Source of the DNA: Brumimicrobium oceani
GTDB taxonomy: Bacteria; Bacteroidota; Bacteroidia; Flavobacteriales_D; Crocinitomicaceae
DNA length: 64,000 nucleotides
Assembly: GCF_003143775.1 (NCBI RefSeq)
Contig: NZ_QFRJ01000001.1
Coordinates: 124,001-188,000 of the forward strand
Reading direction: 5' to 3'
Part shown: in pieces, positions 7,955 through 17,718 of the stretch
Layout of the letters: each line of letters opens with the position of its first letter
Position numbering within the stretch: position 1 is the first letter of the stretch
Translations under genes and position numbers: made by a program
The notes under the pieces: model-generated
What the model was told of the DNA's origin: nothing
Databases searched by the model: none
Seen by the model: only the letters and a program-made list of their open reading frames with translations

Positions 7955-8620
7955 TTAAATACTTTTCTTTGCCAGGTACCAAGTTGTTTTTTCAACGGAA
8001 TCATCAACTAATCTTTCGTCTAATGCTTCCAGTGTGCTTGGTGCAGGCACAATTACTTTATCTCCGCGCTGCCAGTCTAATGGCATTGCTACTTTGTGTT
8101 TATCTGATGTTTGCAGCGCATCCAACGAACGAAGTATTTCATCCATATTACGACCTACGTTTAATGGGTAATACATGATTAAACGTATTTTCTTTTCGGG
8201 ATCGATAAAGAAAACTGCTCTTACTGCAGCCGTTTCACTTTCATTGGGTTGCAGCATTCCGTAAAGCTTTGAAACATTCATGTCGATGTCTGCAATAATT
8301 GGAAAGTCAAAATATACTCCCGTGTTTTCTCTCACATTTTGTACCCATCCCAAGTGAGAATGAATACTGTCTATACTTAGGCCTAAAAGCTCTGTGTTTA
8401 AAGCATCGAATTCAGGCTTTCTTACTGCGAAACCACTCATTTCAGTTGTGCAAACCGGTGTGAAATCAGCAGGGTGAGAAAACATGACTACCCACTTGTC
8501 TTTGGCGAACTCTGACATTTTCATTTTCCCTTTTGTGGTCACCGCTTCAAAATCTGGTGCAACATCACCTATTCTTGGCATTGGATAAACTTTTTCAACG
8601 CATTCTTCTTGATTTTCCAT
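7955..8620 (-). CDS. Peroxiredoxin, Prx6 (1-Cys) subfamily
   Basis: A 221-residue thiol peroxidase that reduces H2O2 and organic peroxides in the cytosol. The active-site motif HPADFTPVCTTEM places the peroxidatic cysteine at residue 57. The long C-terminal domain with YYPLNVGRNMDEILRSLDALQ and PLDWQRGDKVIVPAP is diagnostic of the Prx6 group, as opposed to AhpC. No second conserved resolving cysteine is obvious, which fits a 1-Cys mechanism. It has its own terminator and lies about 130 nt downstream of the sulfide:quinone oxidoreductase gene on the same strand. A shared role in handling sulfide or peroxide stress is plausible but not shown. Confidence 0.92.
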   Translation of the reverse strand: MENQEECVEKVYPMPRIGDVAPDFEAVTTKGKMKMSEFAKDKWVVMFSHPADFTPVCTTEMSGFAVRKPEFDALNTELLGLSIDSIHSHLGWVQNVRENTGVYFDFPIIADIDMNVSKLYGMLQPNESETAAVRAVFFIDPEKKIRLIMYYPLNVGRNMDEILRSLDALQTSDKHKVAMPLDWQRGDKVIVPAPSTLEALDERLVDDSVEKTTWYLAKKSI

Positions 8621-8747
8621 CTCTATTTATTTTTTAGTTAATTATCTATTTCTTATTTATGCTAAGGTACTGGATTCTTTGCTCTTGCACGGTAACCTTT
8701 GATACTTTGGGAAGTACATACCAATTCGCTAAACATTAATAATTAAC

Positions 8748-10055
8748 CTAAACGTTCTTCCCTTTCATCATTCTGTTCCAATATAAATAAGGCAACATGA
8801 ATTTCTTAAACATCCACAGTCTCCAATGTTCTTTTGAGCTGTCCGTGATCAGCATTCGCTTTAACTTTGGATCCGGTGTAAAGTTTCCTTCGTAATCGAA
8901 TTCAGCGAGAACCATTTTACCATAGTCTGTTACTAAAGGGCAGGAGGAGTAGCCCTTGTAAGATTTTGAACCTAATTTTTTATGATTAATAAGCATTGCT
9001 ATATTATCCGTAATGATAGGTACTTGTTTTCTCACAGCAGCTCCAGTTTTGGCCGTTGGCAAGGCGGCTACATCACCAATCCCGAATATATTAGGATACT
9101 TTTTATGTTGTAAACTATGAATATCAACATCTAGCCATCCTGCTTCATTTACCAAATTGGACTCTCTTACAAATTTTGGCGCTACAGAGGGTGGTGCGGT
9201 ATGAAGCATGTCAAAATGAATACCATAAAGGCCATCTTTCTTCGTTACTTTCACATCTTTGTAATTATATTGGAATGATTCATCGATGTATTTTCCGTCA
9301 TTTTCCCCCGACATGACAATACAGCCACCGGCTTTGATATCTTTGGTTAAATCATACCAAGCGATTTGTTTTTCACCGTCAACTTTTACAAGTTTGTGAT
9401 TGAATCGTAAATTAATATCCTTTCGCTCAACTACTTTCATTAGGGTGTCTGCAATGACCTTTGTTCCAAAAATAACTGTTCCAGCGGTAGCAAATAAAAT
9501 TTCTGATTTAGATCTAATGTTATTTTTACGCCAATAGTCCTCTGCTAAATACATGATTTTTTGAGGAGCACCTCCGCACTTGATTGGGGTTGCTGGTTGA
9601 GTAAATAATGCAACGCCTCCTTTAAAGTTTTTCACCACATCCCAAGTGTGCTTTGGGTTGGTATAATTACTGCAAACAACACCTTTATCCATTGCGTCTC
9701 CCAATCCAGGAACAAGACTAAAGTCATAGGCCAATCCAGGAGCTACAACTAAATAATCGTAACTAATATCTCCAGAATTGTCGGTTTTTATGCTGTTTTT
9801 ATCTGCTTCAAATTCAGTAACTTTATCCTTAATCCAATCAGCGCCTTTCGGAATCATTTCAGCCATTGGTTTTGCGGTTTTGTCAAAGCTATAAGTTCCG
9901 GCTCCAACCAAGGTCCAAGCTGGCTGATAATAGTGTGTATCAGCAGGTTCAATAATGGCTATGCTTTTCGATTTTTTTTGTCTTAAAAGTTGAGCGGCCG
10001 ACATAATACCAGCGGTTCCACCTCCTATAATTAGGATTTCGTAATGTTTTTTCAT
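8748..10055 (-). CDS. sqr: Sulfide:quinone oxidoreductase, type II (human SQOR-like)
   Basis: A 435-residue FAD flavoprotein of the inner-membrane surface that oxidises H2S and passes electrons to quinone. The N-terminal dinucleotide-binding motif is IIGGGTAGIMSA (about 9-20), with TAKTGAAVRKQ and GIGDVAALP for the second FAD contact. Two cysteines lie in contexts matching the catalytic pair of the human enzyme: Cys160 in PIKCGGAPQK and Cys372 in SSCPLVTDYG. This separates it from NADH dehydrogenase II and flavocytochrome c. The C-terminus (RMLITDSSKEHWRLWMFKKF) resembles the amphipathic membrane-docking helices of the family. It suggests detoxification of sulfide rather than lithotrophy, since no other sulfur-oxidation gene is near. 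Confidence 0.9.
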   Translation of the reverse strand: MKKHYEILIIGGGTAGIMSAAQLLRQKKSKSIAIIEPADTHYYQPAWTLVGAGTYSFDKTAKPMAEMIPKGADWIKDKVTEFEADKNSIKTDNSGDISYDYLVVAPGLAYDFSLVPGLGDAMDKGVVCSNYTNPKHTWDVVKNFKGGVALFTQPATPIKCGGAPQKIMYLAEDYWRKNNIRSKSEILFATAGTVIFGTKVIADTLMKVVERKDINLRFNHKLVKVDGEKQIAWYDLTKDIKAGGCIVMSGENDGKYIDESFQYNYKDVKVTKKDGLYGIHFDMLHTAPPSVAPKFVRESNLVNEAGWLDVDIHSLQHKKYPNIFGIGDVAALPTAKTGAAVRKQVPIITDNIAMLINHKKLGSKSYKGYSSCPLVTDYGKMVLAEFDYEGNFTPDPKLKRMLITDSSKEHWRLWMFKKFMLPYLYWNRMMKGKNV

Positions 10056-10195
10056 TGAGCTTTTAGTTTTATGATTTAAATCATAAACTTAACTGCTTTA
10101 AAACCAATTTAATGTAACTATTGTTACTTTGAGTTGAATTTCTTAGTAATTCATTAACCGAAATGACGTTGTTTTTTTCTCGTTTATCCGCTAAC

Positions 10196-10327
10196 TCTTA
10201 AAGCGATCATCCTTTCCATCGTTGAAAATCAAAATTTTCAACAAGGGAAAGGATCCTGCCAAATTAAAGAGGAAACCATTTTCTATTTTAATTTATTAAG
10301 CTGATGGTAAAATTTCCGACAAGCATT
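10196..10327 (+). mobile_element. Truncated family-1 MITE copy (right end only)
   Basis: This segment aligns with the last 130 bp of the family-1 element at 60601-60947. The hairpin GTTGAAAAT...ATTTTCAAC at about 10221-10243, the AAGGATC block and the right terminus ending GACAAGCATT at 10327 are all in the same order. The left terminus is missing, so this is a decayed or truncated copy. It accounts for most of the gap between the SQR gene and the M1 peptidase gene. Confidence 0.6.
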
Positions 10328-10331
10328 TGTA

Positions 10332-12302
10332 TTAATTTTTCACTATTGTTTTAATCCACTGATTCCCCGTGTTATTCGTTATTTTTACGATGTAAAAACC
10401 AGATTCATAATTACTTATGTTAATTTTTGTTTGGATGTTAAAGCTTTTTGAAAGAACCGATTTCCCTTGCATGTTAATGAGCTGAATATTATTTTTACCT
10501 TGATTGTTTATCGTTATATTAATCTCATTGCTCGACGGATTAGGGAAAACATCCAATGTTATTGCTTCTGATTCCTTTTGTGTTGATAAATAATTTTCAT
10601 CTTTTACATTAACTCCCACATTGTTGATAATCCAATTATTTGGATCTATTTCAGCACTGGTCACTTCCCCACCAATGCTTGGAATAACAAAGTGATCACT
10701 GTTACTGGAAATATTGATTCTTATGGTTGTATCCGCTAGTCCTATTCTGCTAAACTTAATTTCTAAAGGATTGGTGAATGTAGGGGTAGAACTAGAACTG
10801 GTGTGGCTAATTTCAAAATATAAGTCGTTACCTATTGTGTTATACCTTGTGCTATAAGTGGGGAAACCTTCACCAAAATACCATTGGTCAAACGCATCAT
10901 CAAAATTAACAGTTGACATCATATTTAATTGATTTCTTACATCTAAGCCTATGGCTAGACTGTCTTTATAATTTATTTGAAATTCTTTTAGCGCTTGAAA
11001 AAACAATGAATCATCATTCATTAAAAATCTTAATGTATGAACGAAGGCTGCTCCTTTGTCATACGACAAGCGCCCGCTAAAAATGGCAGCTGCATTTAAA
11101 CTATCGGTTACCCAAATACTACCACCCGGAATACTTTTTACATTATCATGCACATCATTCATATTTGCTGGTGCTTGAGCTGGATATAGATACTCAAGTA
11201 CTAAATGACTTGCATATGAGGCGAAGCCTTCATTCACCCAAATGTCTGACCACGAAGCACAAGTTACATTGTTTCCCCACCACTGATGTCCTAGTTCATG
11301 TGCGGTTAAACCTTTTTCGAAAAATCCTTGAGTGGTCATTGTTTGGTGCTCCATACCACCACTCAAAGGTGCCATGCAATGACCGTATTTTTCGTCATCA
11401 TAAGGGTATCTACCAAACAATTCAGCGAATAGCTCCATAAAGTTCACAGTTTCGTCTATATCACTTTGGAAATAAGGAAGTGTTGAAGGATTGTTGTAAA
11501 TATAGTTTTGGATGACTACTGGATTTGGAGAGCCTACAGGGTTAGCAGTAACATTATACTCAACATATTCGGCAACCGCAACAGAGATCAAATAGTAGGC
11601 AATAGGGTGTCTGTGAAACCATTCGTAACGAGAAGTTCCATTTCCTAGATTAACAACATTTTCTAATACACCATTTGAGCCTGCTTTACAGTTATTTGGA
11701 ACAGTGATTTTTACTGATACACTGTCTGCTTTATCTCTTAAATCTTGCTTAACAGGAAACCATTCATAGGCAGAAAAGGGTTCCGATAAAGACCAAGTAA
11801 CTTGATTTCCCCAAGAAGGAGAGGAATCGTTCGACATTCCCGATCCGCCAAATGGAGTGGTGGAGGAGTTGGGAGGCGTTCCATTATAATCTACCGCAAT
11901 TTTAAAGTTTTGGTTTTGTAATAAATTCACAGGAACCTTTATTGTAGAACCAATTCTATTGAAAGGAGTGGGAGAGTTGTCTACTCTAATTTCAGAAATA
12001 GTAAAGCTTGAAAAAAGCTCAAAAAGAACAGAATCTAAATTTTCATTAGTTATTCCATGAATCTCACTTGTTCCTGCAATATCTGTTGATAGGTTATCCA
12101 TGGTCACATCTAAAGCATAAAAGTGCACATCGTACTTTTTAGCTTGTGCTATTTCCTGAAGATTCAAGTTTGGACTTTTTAATTGAGCGTTCAAAAAAGC
12201 GTCTCTTTTAGAGCAGTATCGGTGGTTTTCTTGGGATAATACCGAAAAGTTGAATAATATGGAAATGGTGATCAAAAGAAAACCGCGATTATATGTGTTC
12301 AT
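10332..12302 (-). CDS. Secreted M1 family metallopeptidase with T9SS type A sorting domain
   Basis: A 656-residue zinc aminopeptidase-like protein. A signal peptide covers about residues 1-23 (cleaved near LSQ-EN). The M1 exopeptidase motif GGMEH (315-319) and the zinc site HELGHQWWGN with His335, Glu336, His339 and Glu358 (WVNEGF) are all present. The C-terminal 80 residues (VFPNPSSNEINITINNQG to the end WIKTIVKN) form a T9SS type A sorting domain, so the enzyme should be exported across the outer membrane and anchored or released. It probably breaks down extracellular peptides. The monocistronic gene ends next to the truncated MITE. Confidence 0.93.
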   Translation of the reverse strand: MNTYNRGFLLITISILFNFSVLSQENHRYCSKRDAFLNAQLKSPNLNLQEIAQAKKYDVHFYALDVTMDNLSTDIAGTSEIHGITNENLDSVLFELFSSFTISEIRVDNSPTPFNRIGSTIKVPVNLLQNQNFKIAVDYNGTPPNSSTTPFGGSGMSNDSSPSWGNQVTWSLSEPFSAYEWFPVKQDLRDKADSVSVKITVPNNCKAGSNGVLENVVNLGNGTSRYEWFHRHPIAYYLISVAVAEYVEYNVTANPVGSPNPVVIQNYIYNNPSTLPYFQSDIDETVNFMELFAELFGRYPYDDEKYGHCMAPLSGGMEHQTMTTQGFFEKGLTAHELGHQWWGNNVTCASWSDIWVNEGFASYASHLVLEYLYPAQAPANMNDVHDNVKSIPGGSIWVTDSLNAAAIFSGRLSYDKGAAFVHTLRFLMNDDSLFFQALKEFQINYKDSLAIGLDVRNQLNMMSTVNFDDAFDQWYFGEGFPTYSTRYNTIGNDLYFEISHTSSSSTPTFTNPLEIKFSRIGLADTTIRINISSNSDHFVIPSIGGEVTSAEIDPNNWIINNVGVNVKDENYLSTQKESEAITLDVFPNPSSNEINITINNQGKNNIQLINMQGKSVLSKSFNIQTKINISNYESGFYIVKITNNTGNQWIKTIVKN

Positions 12303-12556
12303 AGCTACTTTTTTGTTTAAAAATTGAGTTTAAAATTATTGTTTGTTCTCCTTTTTGCCTGTAATGCTAATATGGAGAGGAATCGGGCTGAGCTTAAAGT
12401 TTCAACTGATAGCGTCTTTTTCAGAATTTGCTTAGCTCGCATTTGTTATTTACTGAGTTGGTACTTACTATTTTTACTGGCTCCTAAATTTATTTAAAAA
12501 TGTGGTAAATCTCCTCCGGCGCACTACTTATTTGAATTTTAGTCGCTTTAAAATGA

Positions 12557-13717
12557 TTAATTGTCTTCTTTATCGTCGTTTGTGAATAAGCCTTTAAACT
12601 TTTCCCAGAAAGTTCTATCGTCTTGTTCTTTGGCTATGTCCTTTAGACTTATGGTGTTGTCTACTTCTGCTTCATAGGCCTTGATGAAAGCATTTCTAAA
12701 GATATTCACAATTGTAGCTCCTATTTCAATGTTGGGATCATCTATTTTCCCTGAGATTGGAATTTTTGTTCCTGTTCTGTCCTTTTTTAAGTTTTTAGTG
12801 ATGTTAAATGTTAGACCTACAAACGCTTGCCAAAAACCGTTTAAGACTGGCGTGTCATCTTTAAAATTGAGGACTTTAACTTCGTTTAAAATAGGTTTGA
12901 CATAGCCTTTAGCTTCTCCATCCAACATTGCGAATTCAGAAGCAAGTGCAAATTCTCCACGTTCAAAATCGAAATTGGCATAAGCCATTGTAAAAGCATT
13001 CAACTCTAATAAATCTACTTTTTTGATGTCTATATTTAAGTCCATATCAGGTAAATCCTTCAGGATATTTAAATCTCCTTCAACATGGAGGTTTCCGTTG
13101 TTTAAAACCTTAGAAGTTAATTTCAAATGAGAAGGTAAGGCCTTCTCTTCGTCTGTGGAGTTTGTGAGGTTTTCAACAGCCAGTTGAATCTCTGTCAATT
13201 TTAAGTTTACTGGTGGCTCAGAAACCATATTTTCAAATTCAATTTGGCCTTTGTTAATTACAAATCGGTTGATTTTAAGTGGTATAAAGTCTATAATTGG
13301 TTCAACCCATGAAGCATCTCCTGTTTGTTCTTCCTCTTCAGTTTTACCATCAGCAAAATAAAGTTCTAGTTGATCTAGAATAATCTCACTAACAATGGAA
13401 CCGTGAAAAATGGCTCTCCATTCAACAGAGATATCTGCATTCTTACAATAAACAAAAGGTTTGGTTACAGCATTTTCAGTAATTTTTATTTCAAACTCTT
13501 GTAAAACCATGGCACCACGAAAAATAGATAAATCAAGATCTCCCAATGTGCATTCATAACCTTCAACTTCATTTACTGCCGCTACTAGTTTATCTTTTAG
13601 AAAAAAGGGAAGCCAAATTCGAACGCCTATAATGAGTAGAATAAACACAAATAGTATGGTTCTTCTTCTTCGTTTTTTTGGATTTGAAGGGTAGATGGTT
13701 TCTTTTAATTGGTTCAT
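12557..13717 (-). CDS. AsmA/DUF748-like envelope protein
   Basis: A 386-residue protein with a basic N-terminus (KKRRRR) and one transmembrane anchor at about residues 20-40 (TILFVFILLIIGVRIWLPFFL). A long beta-rich domain follows, with repeats of the kind IVSEIILDQLELYF and INRFVINKGQIEFENM. This layout is typical of AsmA/DUF748 (TamB-like) proteins, which in other bacteria help move lipids between the membranes. The C-terminal tail is acidic (FTNDDKEDN). No partner genes are close. The family assignment comes from the pattern, not a hallmark residue. Confidence 0.6.
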   Translation of the reverse strand: MNQLKETIYPSNPKKRRRRTILFVFILLIIGVRIWLPFFLKDKLVAAVNEVEGYECTLGDLDLSIFRGAMVLQEFEIKITENAVTKPFVYCKNADISVEWRAIFHGSIVSEIILDQLELYFADGKTEEEEQTGDASWVEPIIDFIPLKINRFVINKGQIEFENMVSEPPVNLKLTEIQLAVENLTNSTDEEKALPSHLKLTSKVLNNGNLHVEGDLNILKDLPDMDLNIDIKKVDLLELNAFTMAYANFDFERGEFALASEFAMLDGEAKGYVKPILNEVKVLNFKDDTPVLNGFWQAFVGLTFNITKNLKKDRTGTKIPISGKIDDPNIEIGATIVNIFRNAFIKAYEAEVDNTISLKDIAKEQDDRTFWEKFKGLFTNDDKEDN

Positions 13718-14095
13718 AAATGTTATTTGTTAAATTTTTCCTTAAAGTTATTATGGGTAATTTGTTCGCTGACAATTAGTTCCTTTCTAAAATAGTAATT
13801 TTATTTAAAATTATAACAAGACAAAAAGACAATGACCTTTGGATTAATCAATTACTCACTCCAAGGAAAAATCACCGATTTGGATTTTATTGCATTTATT
13901 TTCAGTAGCTTGTGTTTTGTAGTGAGTGAAGATTCAGGAGAGCAAGAAATACGTAACTGATGATAAAAGCTGATTTCAATTAACACTTTTTATCTGTTTT
14001 ATGTTTTTTTTTGCTCAGAAAAAAGTGCTTTTAATTTCAATCTAACAATTTACACTATTTAGCATTATGCGCTCGCTTAGGTGAGCACAAATCTC
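13718..14095. other. Non-coding gap between divergent genes
   Basis: This 378-nt AT-rich gap lies between the divergent DUF748-like and DUF2911 genes. I see no RNA gene, repeat or open reading frame in it. It probably holds the two promoters; a -7 element for the rightward gene is annotated separately at 14096. Confidence 0.5.
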
Positions 14096-14103
14096 TATAT
14101 TTG
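14096..14103 (+). promoter_or_regulatory. -7 element of the DUF2911 gene
   Basis: TATATTTG fits TAnnTTTG exactly. It ends just before a first ATG at 14104. Transcription would start near 14110, so the ATG at 14122 is the more likely translation start. No clear TTTG is found at the -33 position. Confidence 0.5.
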
Positions 14104-14121
14104 ATGAAAAATTTAATTATT

Positions 14122-14967
14122 ATGAAGAAAACATTGTTTTTATTAGGTGGATTATTGATTAGTGTAGCAACTACAGCTCAAGTAAAGACTCCAGCGTTGA
14201 GTCCAAAAGCTGAAGTTGAGCAAACTGTTGGTCTTACAGAGATTGAAGTAGACTATTATCGTCCTTCATTGCGCGGAAGAGACATGCATAAGGATATTTT
14301 ACCAGAAGGAAAAAAATGGCGTTTTGGTGCAAACAAAAATACTACAATATCTTTTGATACTGAGGTGAATTTTGGAGGAACTAAAGTTGCTGCGGGAGAG
14401 TATGCAATGTATGCTTTAGTCGGAGAGAAAGAATGGACAATTACACTTTATAATGGAACTGACAATTGGGGATTGCCTGCAAATTGGGATGCATCAAAAG
14501 TTGTGGCTGAAACGGTTGTTCCTGTAACAAAGAACAAAAATAAAGTAGAAACTTTCACGATTTCTTTTGATAATTTGGATGTTGACTATTTTGATTTAGT
14601 AGTTGAATGGGAGCACACTAAACTACCTATTAGAGTTGATTTGCCAACTAAGGAATTAGCAACTGCATCTATTCAGGCAGCCATGAAAGGAAGTCCATCT
14701 GGTCGTGATTATTACGATGCGGCAAACTACTATTTAAATGCAAACATAGAATTAGAAAGTGCGTTGGAGTATATTAATAAATCAATTGCTATGCACGACA
14801 ATGCACCTTTTTACTACATCAGAAACAAAGCCTTAATTCTTGGTGCAATGGGAAGAAATGAGGAAGCAATTGAAACTGCAAAATTGTCTTTGAAAATGGC
14901 TAAAGAAGCAGGAAGCGAGGAGTACGTTCGTAAAAATGAAGAGTCAATCAAAAAATGGAGTAAATAA
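14122..14967 (+). CDS. DUF2911 domain protein with C-terminal TPR-like region
   Basis: A 281-residue secreted or periplasmic protein. I chose the ATG at 14122 because it gives a clean signal peptide (MKKTLFLLGGLLISVATTAQ) and lies downstream of the probable transcription start. The DUF2911 domain (about residues 25-170) has VEVDYYRPSLRGR-like sequence, WRFGANKNTTISF and GEYAMYALVGEKEWTITLYN, all standard for the family. The last 100 residues are helical with a TPR-like repeat (ALEYINKSIAMHDNAPFYYIRNKALILGAMGRNEEAIETAKLSLKMA). The function is unknown; DUF2911 proteins are widespread in Bacteroidota and Acidobacteria. Confidence 0.88.
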   Translation: MKKTLFLLGGLLISVATTAQVKTPALSPKAEVEQTVGLTEIEVDYYRPSLRGRDMHKDILPEGKKWRFGANKNTTISFDTEVNFGGTKVAAGEYAMYALVGEKEWTITLYNGTDNWGLPANWDASKVVAETVVPVTKNKNKVETFTISFDNLDVDYFDLVVEWEHTKLPIRVDLPTKELATASIQAAMKGSPSGRDYYDAANYYLNANIELESALEYINKSIAMHDNAPFYYIRNKALILGAMGRNEEAIETAKLSLKMAKEAGSEEYVRKNEESIKKWSK

Positions 14968-15056
14968 AACTTGGCTGGAGGTCAGTTGATTTAATTCATT
15001 GATGAAAATCAGCCCTTTCGAAGCAGGCAGTATTTCGTTGATTGAGATGAAGTTGT

Positions 15057-15085
15057 AAAAAAAGGGGCGATTGTAAAATCGCCCC
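15057..15085 (-). terminator. Terminator between DUF2911 and thiolase genes
   Basis: A 7-bp GC-rich stem (GGGGCGA at 15064-15070 with TCGCCCC at 15079-15085) is followed on the minus strand by at least seven T residues. It terminates the thiolase gene and may act for the convergent DUF2911 gene too. Confidence 0.85.
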
Positions 15086-15115
15086 TTCGTCTTTTCTGAT
15101 AGAGAAATATAAACC

Positions 15116-16294
15116 CTAGTCAATATTTTCAATAACCATTGCAGAGGCACCACCACCACCGTTACAAATACCAGCAGCTCCATATTTACCACCGTTTTGT
15201 TTTAACACATTAATTAGTGTTACAATGATTCTAGAACCAGAGTTTCCAAGAGGATGTCCAAGCGCAACAGCACCTCCATTTACATCAACTTTTTCTGGGT
15301 CTATTCCTAAAATTTTAGTGTTTGCTAAACCAACCACAGAGAAAGCTTCATTCAATTCCCAAAAGTCAACATCGTCTTTAGAAATACCTGCTTTATCCAA
15401 TGCTATAGGCAATGCTTTTGCTGGAGCAGTTGTAAACCATTTTGGCTCTTGTGAAGCATCAGCATATCCAACAATCTTAGCGATTGGCTTTAATCCGTGT
15501 TTTTCAACAGCTTCTTTGGATGCCAAAATCAATGCAGAAGCTCCATCATTTAATGTTGAAGCATTTGCTGCGGTTACTGTTCCTTCTTTATTGAAGGCTG
15601 GACGCAATGTTGGTATTCTGTCTAATTTTACGTTTGTATATTCTTCATCCACTGAAACAACAACCGGTTCTCCTCTTCTTTGAGGTACTTCAACAGGAAC
15701 TACTTCTTCTTTGAATTTTCCTTCTTCCCAAGCTTTTGCTGCTTTTTCGTACGAGTTGATAGCAAATTTATCTTGATCTTCACGTGAGAATTTGTATTCT
15801 GTTGCGCATTCATCTGCACAAGAACCCATGTGAACTTGACCATATACATCAGTTAAACCATCTTTAATCATTCCGTCGGCCATCTTAATATCACCTAGTT
15901 TCTGACCATTTCGTGAATTAACGTAGTGAGGAACTTGGCTCATGTTCTCCATTCCACCAGCAACAACTATATGGTTGTCTCCTGCAAGAATTGTTTGAGC
16001 AGCTAATGATAATGCTTTCATTCCTGAAGCACAAACTTTGTTGACCGTTGTGGCAGGAACTTGATCAGAAATTCCGGCAAACATAGAGGCTTGGCGGGCA
16101 GGTGCTTGACCTAAATTTGCTGAAAGAACATTTCCCATGAAAACTTCATTGATGTCTTCTGTTTTAATGTTGGCTTTTGCAATTGCTCCTTTGATTGCAG
16201 TTGCTCCCAATTGTGTCGCTGAAACAGTAGATAAAGCTCCAAGGAAGCTTCCCATCGGTGTACGCACAGCTGAAATAATATAAACTTCTTTCAT
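15116..16294 (-). CDS. Acetyl-CoA C-acetyltransferase (thiolase)
   Basis: A 392-residue thiolase when started at MKEVYIISAVRTPMGSF, the usual family N-terminus; an upstream in-frame ATG at 16324 would add ten basic residues with no family match. The nucleophile is Cys88 (NKVCASGMKAL). The distal active-site parts are NEAFSV, GHPLGNSG and CNGGGGASAM, with the second catalytic cysteine. Such enzymes condense or cleave acetoacetyl-CoA and 3-ketoacyl-CoA, in fatty acid oxidation or in supplying acetoacetyl-CoA. With no fad or mevalonate genes beside it the direction cannot be fixed. Terminator on its 3' side. Confidence 0.94.
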   Translation of the reverse strand: MKEVYIISAVRTPMGSFLGALSTVSATQLGATAIKGAIAKANIKTEDINEVFMGNVLSANLGQAPARQASMFAGISDQVPATTVNKVCASGMKALSLAAQTILAGDNHIVVAGGMENMSQVPHYVNSRNGQKLGDIKMADGMIKDGLTDVYGQVHMGSCADECATEYKFSREDQDKFAINSYEKAAKAWEEGKFKEEVVPVEVPQRRGEPVVVSVDEEYTNVKLDRIPTLRPAFNKEGTVTAANASTLNDGASALILASKEAVEKHGLKPIAKIVGYADASQEPKWFTTAPAKALPIALDKAGISKDDVDFWELNEAFSVVGLANTKILGIDPEKVDVNGGAVALGHPLGNSGSRIIVTLINVLKQNGGKYGAAGICNGGGGASAMVIENID

Positions 16295-16474
16295 GATTCT
16301 GTTAATTTTCTTTTTAATTGGCACGAAAGTACAAAATTCTTCACTTTTAACATCATTATAAGTGAATAACTGCTTGTTGTGTCTCTTAAATGTTTAACAA
16401 TTAGGATTTATTTAAAAATATCATCAATTTTGCGCCGATTTTAAATTACTGACATTTATACAAAAATATTGAGA

Positions 16475-17434
16475 ATGAATTTTAAAGAAATTACCTTCCT
16501 AGGACTATTAAGTATTTTCACAATTCCAGCAATCATAGCTCAGGATGATTCGGAGTTACCACCTACAATAAAAGAACCTTCGAATTGGAAACTGGAAAGT
16601 AAATTTTCTTTGAATGTTACGCAATCCACTTTTACCAATTGGGCAAGCGGTGGTCGAAATAATGTTTCTGGACTAGGTTTTATCAATGCGATGGCAGATT
16701 ATAAAAAGGACAGAATAAGATGGGCAAGCTCCTTATCAGCAGGTATTGGTGGAATTCAATATTTTGATGAGGATATTGAAAAAACAGACGATGTTTTGGA
16801 TGTTCAATCAACTTTGTCCTATGGATTAAAAGATCCTTGGTTTCTTTCCTTTTTAGGTGGTTTTAGAACTCAATTTATAGATGGTTATTCGAATCCAGGA
16901 GATTCTGTCCGTTCCTCAACTTTTATGGCCCCTGGTTATGTGAATATCTCTTTGGGTATTGAATATATTCCTAATGACAATTTAAAAGTGCTGCTTTCTC
17001 CTTTGTCAGGAAAGCTTACATTTGTTCAAGACCAAGCATTGTCTGACTCTGGTGCATTTGGCGTAGCACCTGCAGAATTTAATAGTATGGGAGATTTAGT
17101 GAAATCTGGCGAAACTTTTAGAGCTGAATTAGGAGCGTATTTACGTATCATCTATAAGAAAGAATTAATGGAGAATATAGGGTTGAGATCTCGTGTTGAG
17201 TTCTTCTCTAACTACATGGAAAACCCGGAGAATATCGATGTTAACGGAGAGTTGATTCTTGATTTTAAAGTAAATAAATGGTTTTCTGCTAACTTACAAT
17301 TGAACTTGGTTTACGACGACGATGTGAAGATTGAAGACAGAGACGGAAATGTAGGTCCAAGAACACAGTTTAAACAAGTTATTGGTCTAGGAATTAATTA
17401 TCGTTTAGCTAATTTTGAAGAAAAGAAAAAGTAG
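16475..17434 (+). CDS. DUF3078 domain protein (outer-membrane barrel)
   Basis: A 319-residue protein starting at the ATG at 16475, with a signal peptide (MNFKEITFLGLLSIFTIPAIIAQ). The DUF3078 hallmark WKLESKFSLNVTQSTFTNWASGG is at about residues 30-55, and is followed by amphipathic strands (IRWASSLSAGIGGI, KWFSANLQLNLVYDDDV) ending in a typical C-terminal strand (QVIGLGINYRLANF). It is probably an outer-membrane barrel. The function is unknown, and the family is largely limited to Bacteroidota. The gene is monocistronic with a terminator 22 nt after the stop. Confidence 0.88.
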   Translation: MNFKEITFLGLLSIFTIPAIIAQDDSELPPTIKEPSNWKLESKFSLNVTQSTFTNWASGGRNNVSGLGFINAMADYKKDRIRWASSLSAGIGGIQYFDEDIEKTDDVLDVQSTLSYGLKDPWFLSFLGGFRTQFIDGYSNPGDSVRSSTFMAPGYVNISLGIEYIPNDNLKVLLSPLSGKLTFVQDQALSDSGAFGVAPAEFNSMGDLVKSGETFRAELGAYLRIIYKKELMENIGLRSRVEFFSNYMENPENIDVNGELILDFKVNKWFSANLQLNLVYDDDVKIEDRDGNVGPRTQFKQVIGLGINYRLANFEEKKK

Positions 17435-17456
17435 GGAAACCTCCTTTTTAAACTTA

Positions 17457-17488
17457 AAGCCTTGACGTAACTGTTGGGGCTTTTTTCT
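17457..17488 (+). terminator. Terminator after the DUF3078 gene
   Basis: A 10-bp stem that includes G-T pairs (AAGCCTTGAC at 17457-17466 with GTTGGGGCTT at 17473-17482) has a 6-nt loop and is followed by T residues. Confidence 0.75.
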
Positions 17489-17718
17489 TTTAGGAAAATG
17501 ATTTGCGCTTGCGACCTTGTGAAGCACACGCAAATAATATTGACTAAATAAAAAGACAAGTAAACTAAAGTTTGGAAGCGGAAATGGTGGCTAAAATAGG
17601 CAACTAAAAATTATTTTCACCAACTTGATTTTTGTATCGTAATTTGTTGTAAAATTGAACCATGAATGACAGCCAATGGGATACTGTCGATTAGTTTAAA
17701 CAATTAAAATTTCGAGTC

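Noticed and set aside
16294-16324. Upstream ATG of the thiolase gene
   Set aside because: The ten added residues are basic and absent from the family; MKEVYIISAVRTP is the standard start.
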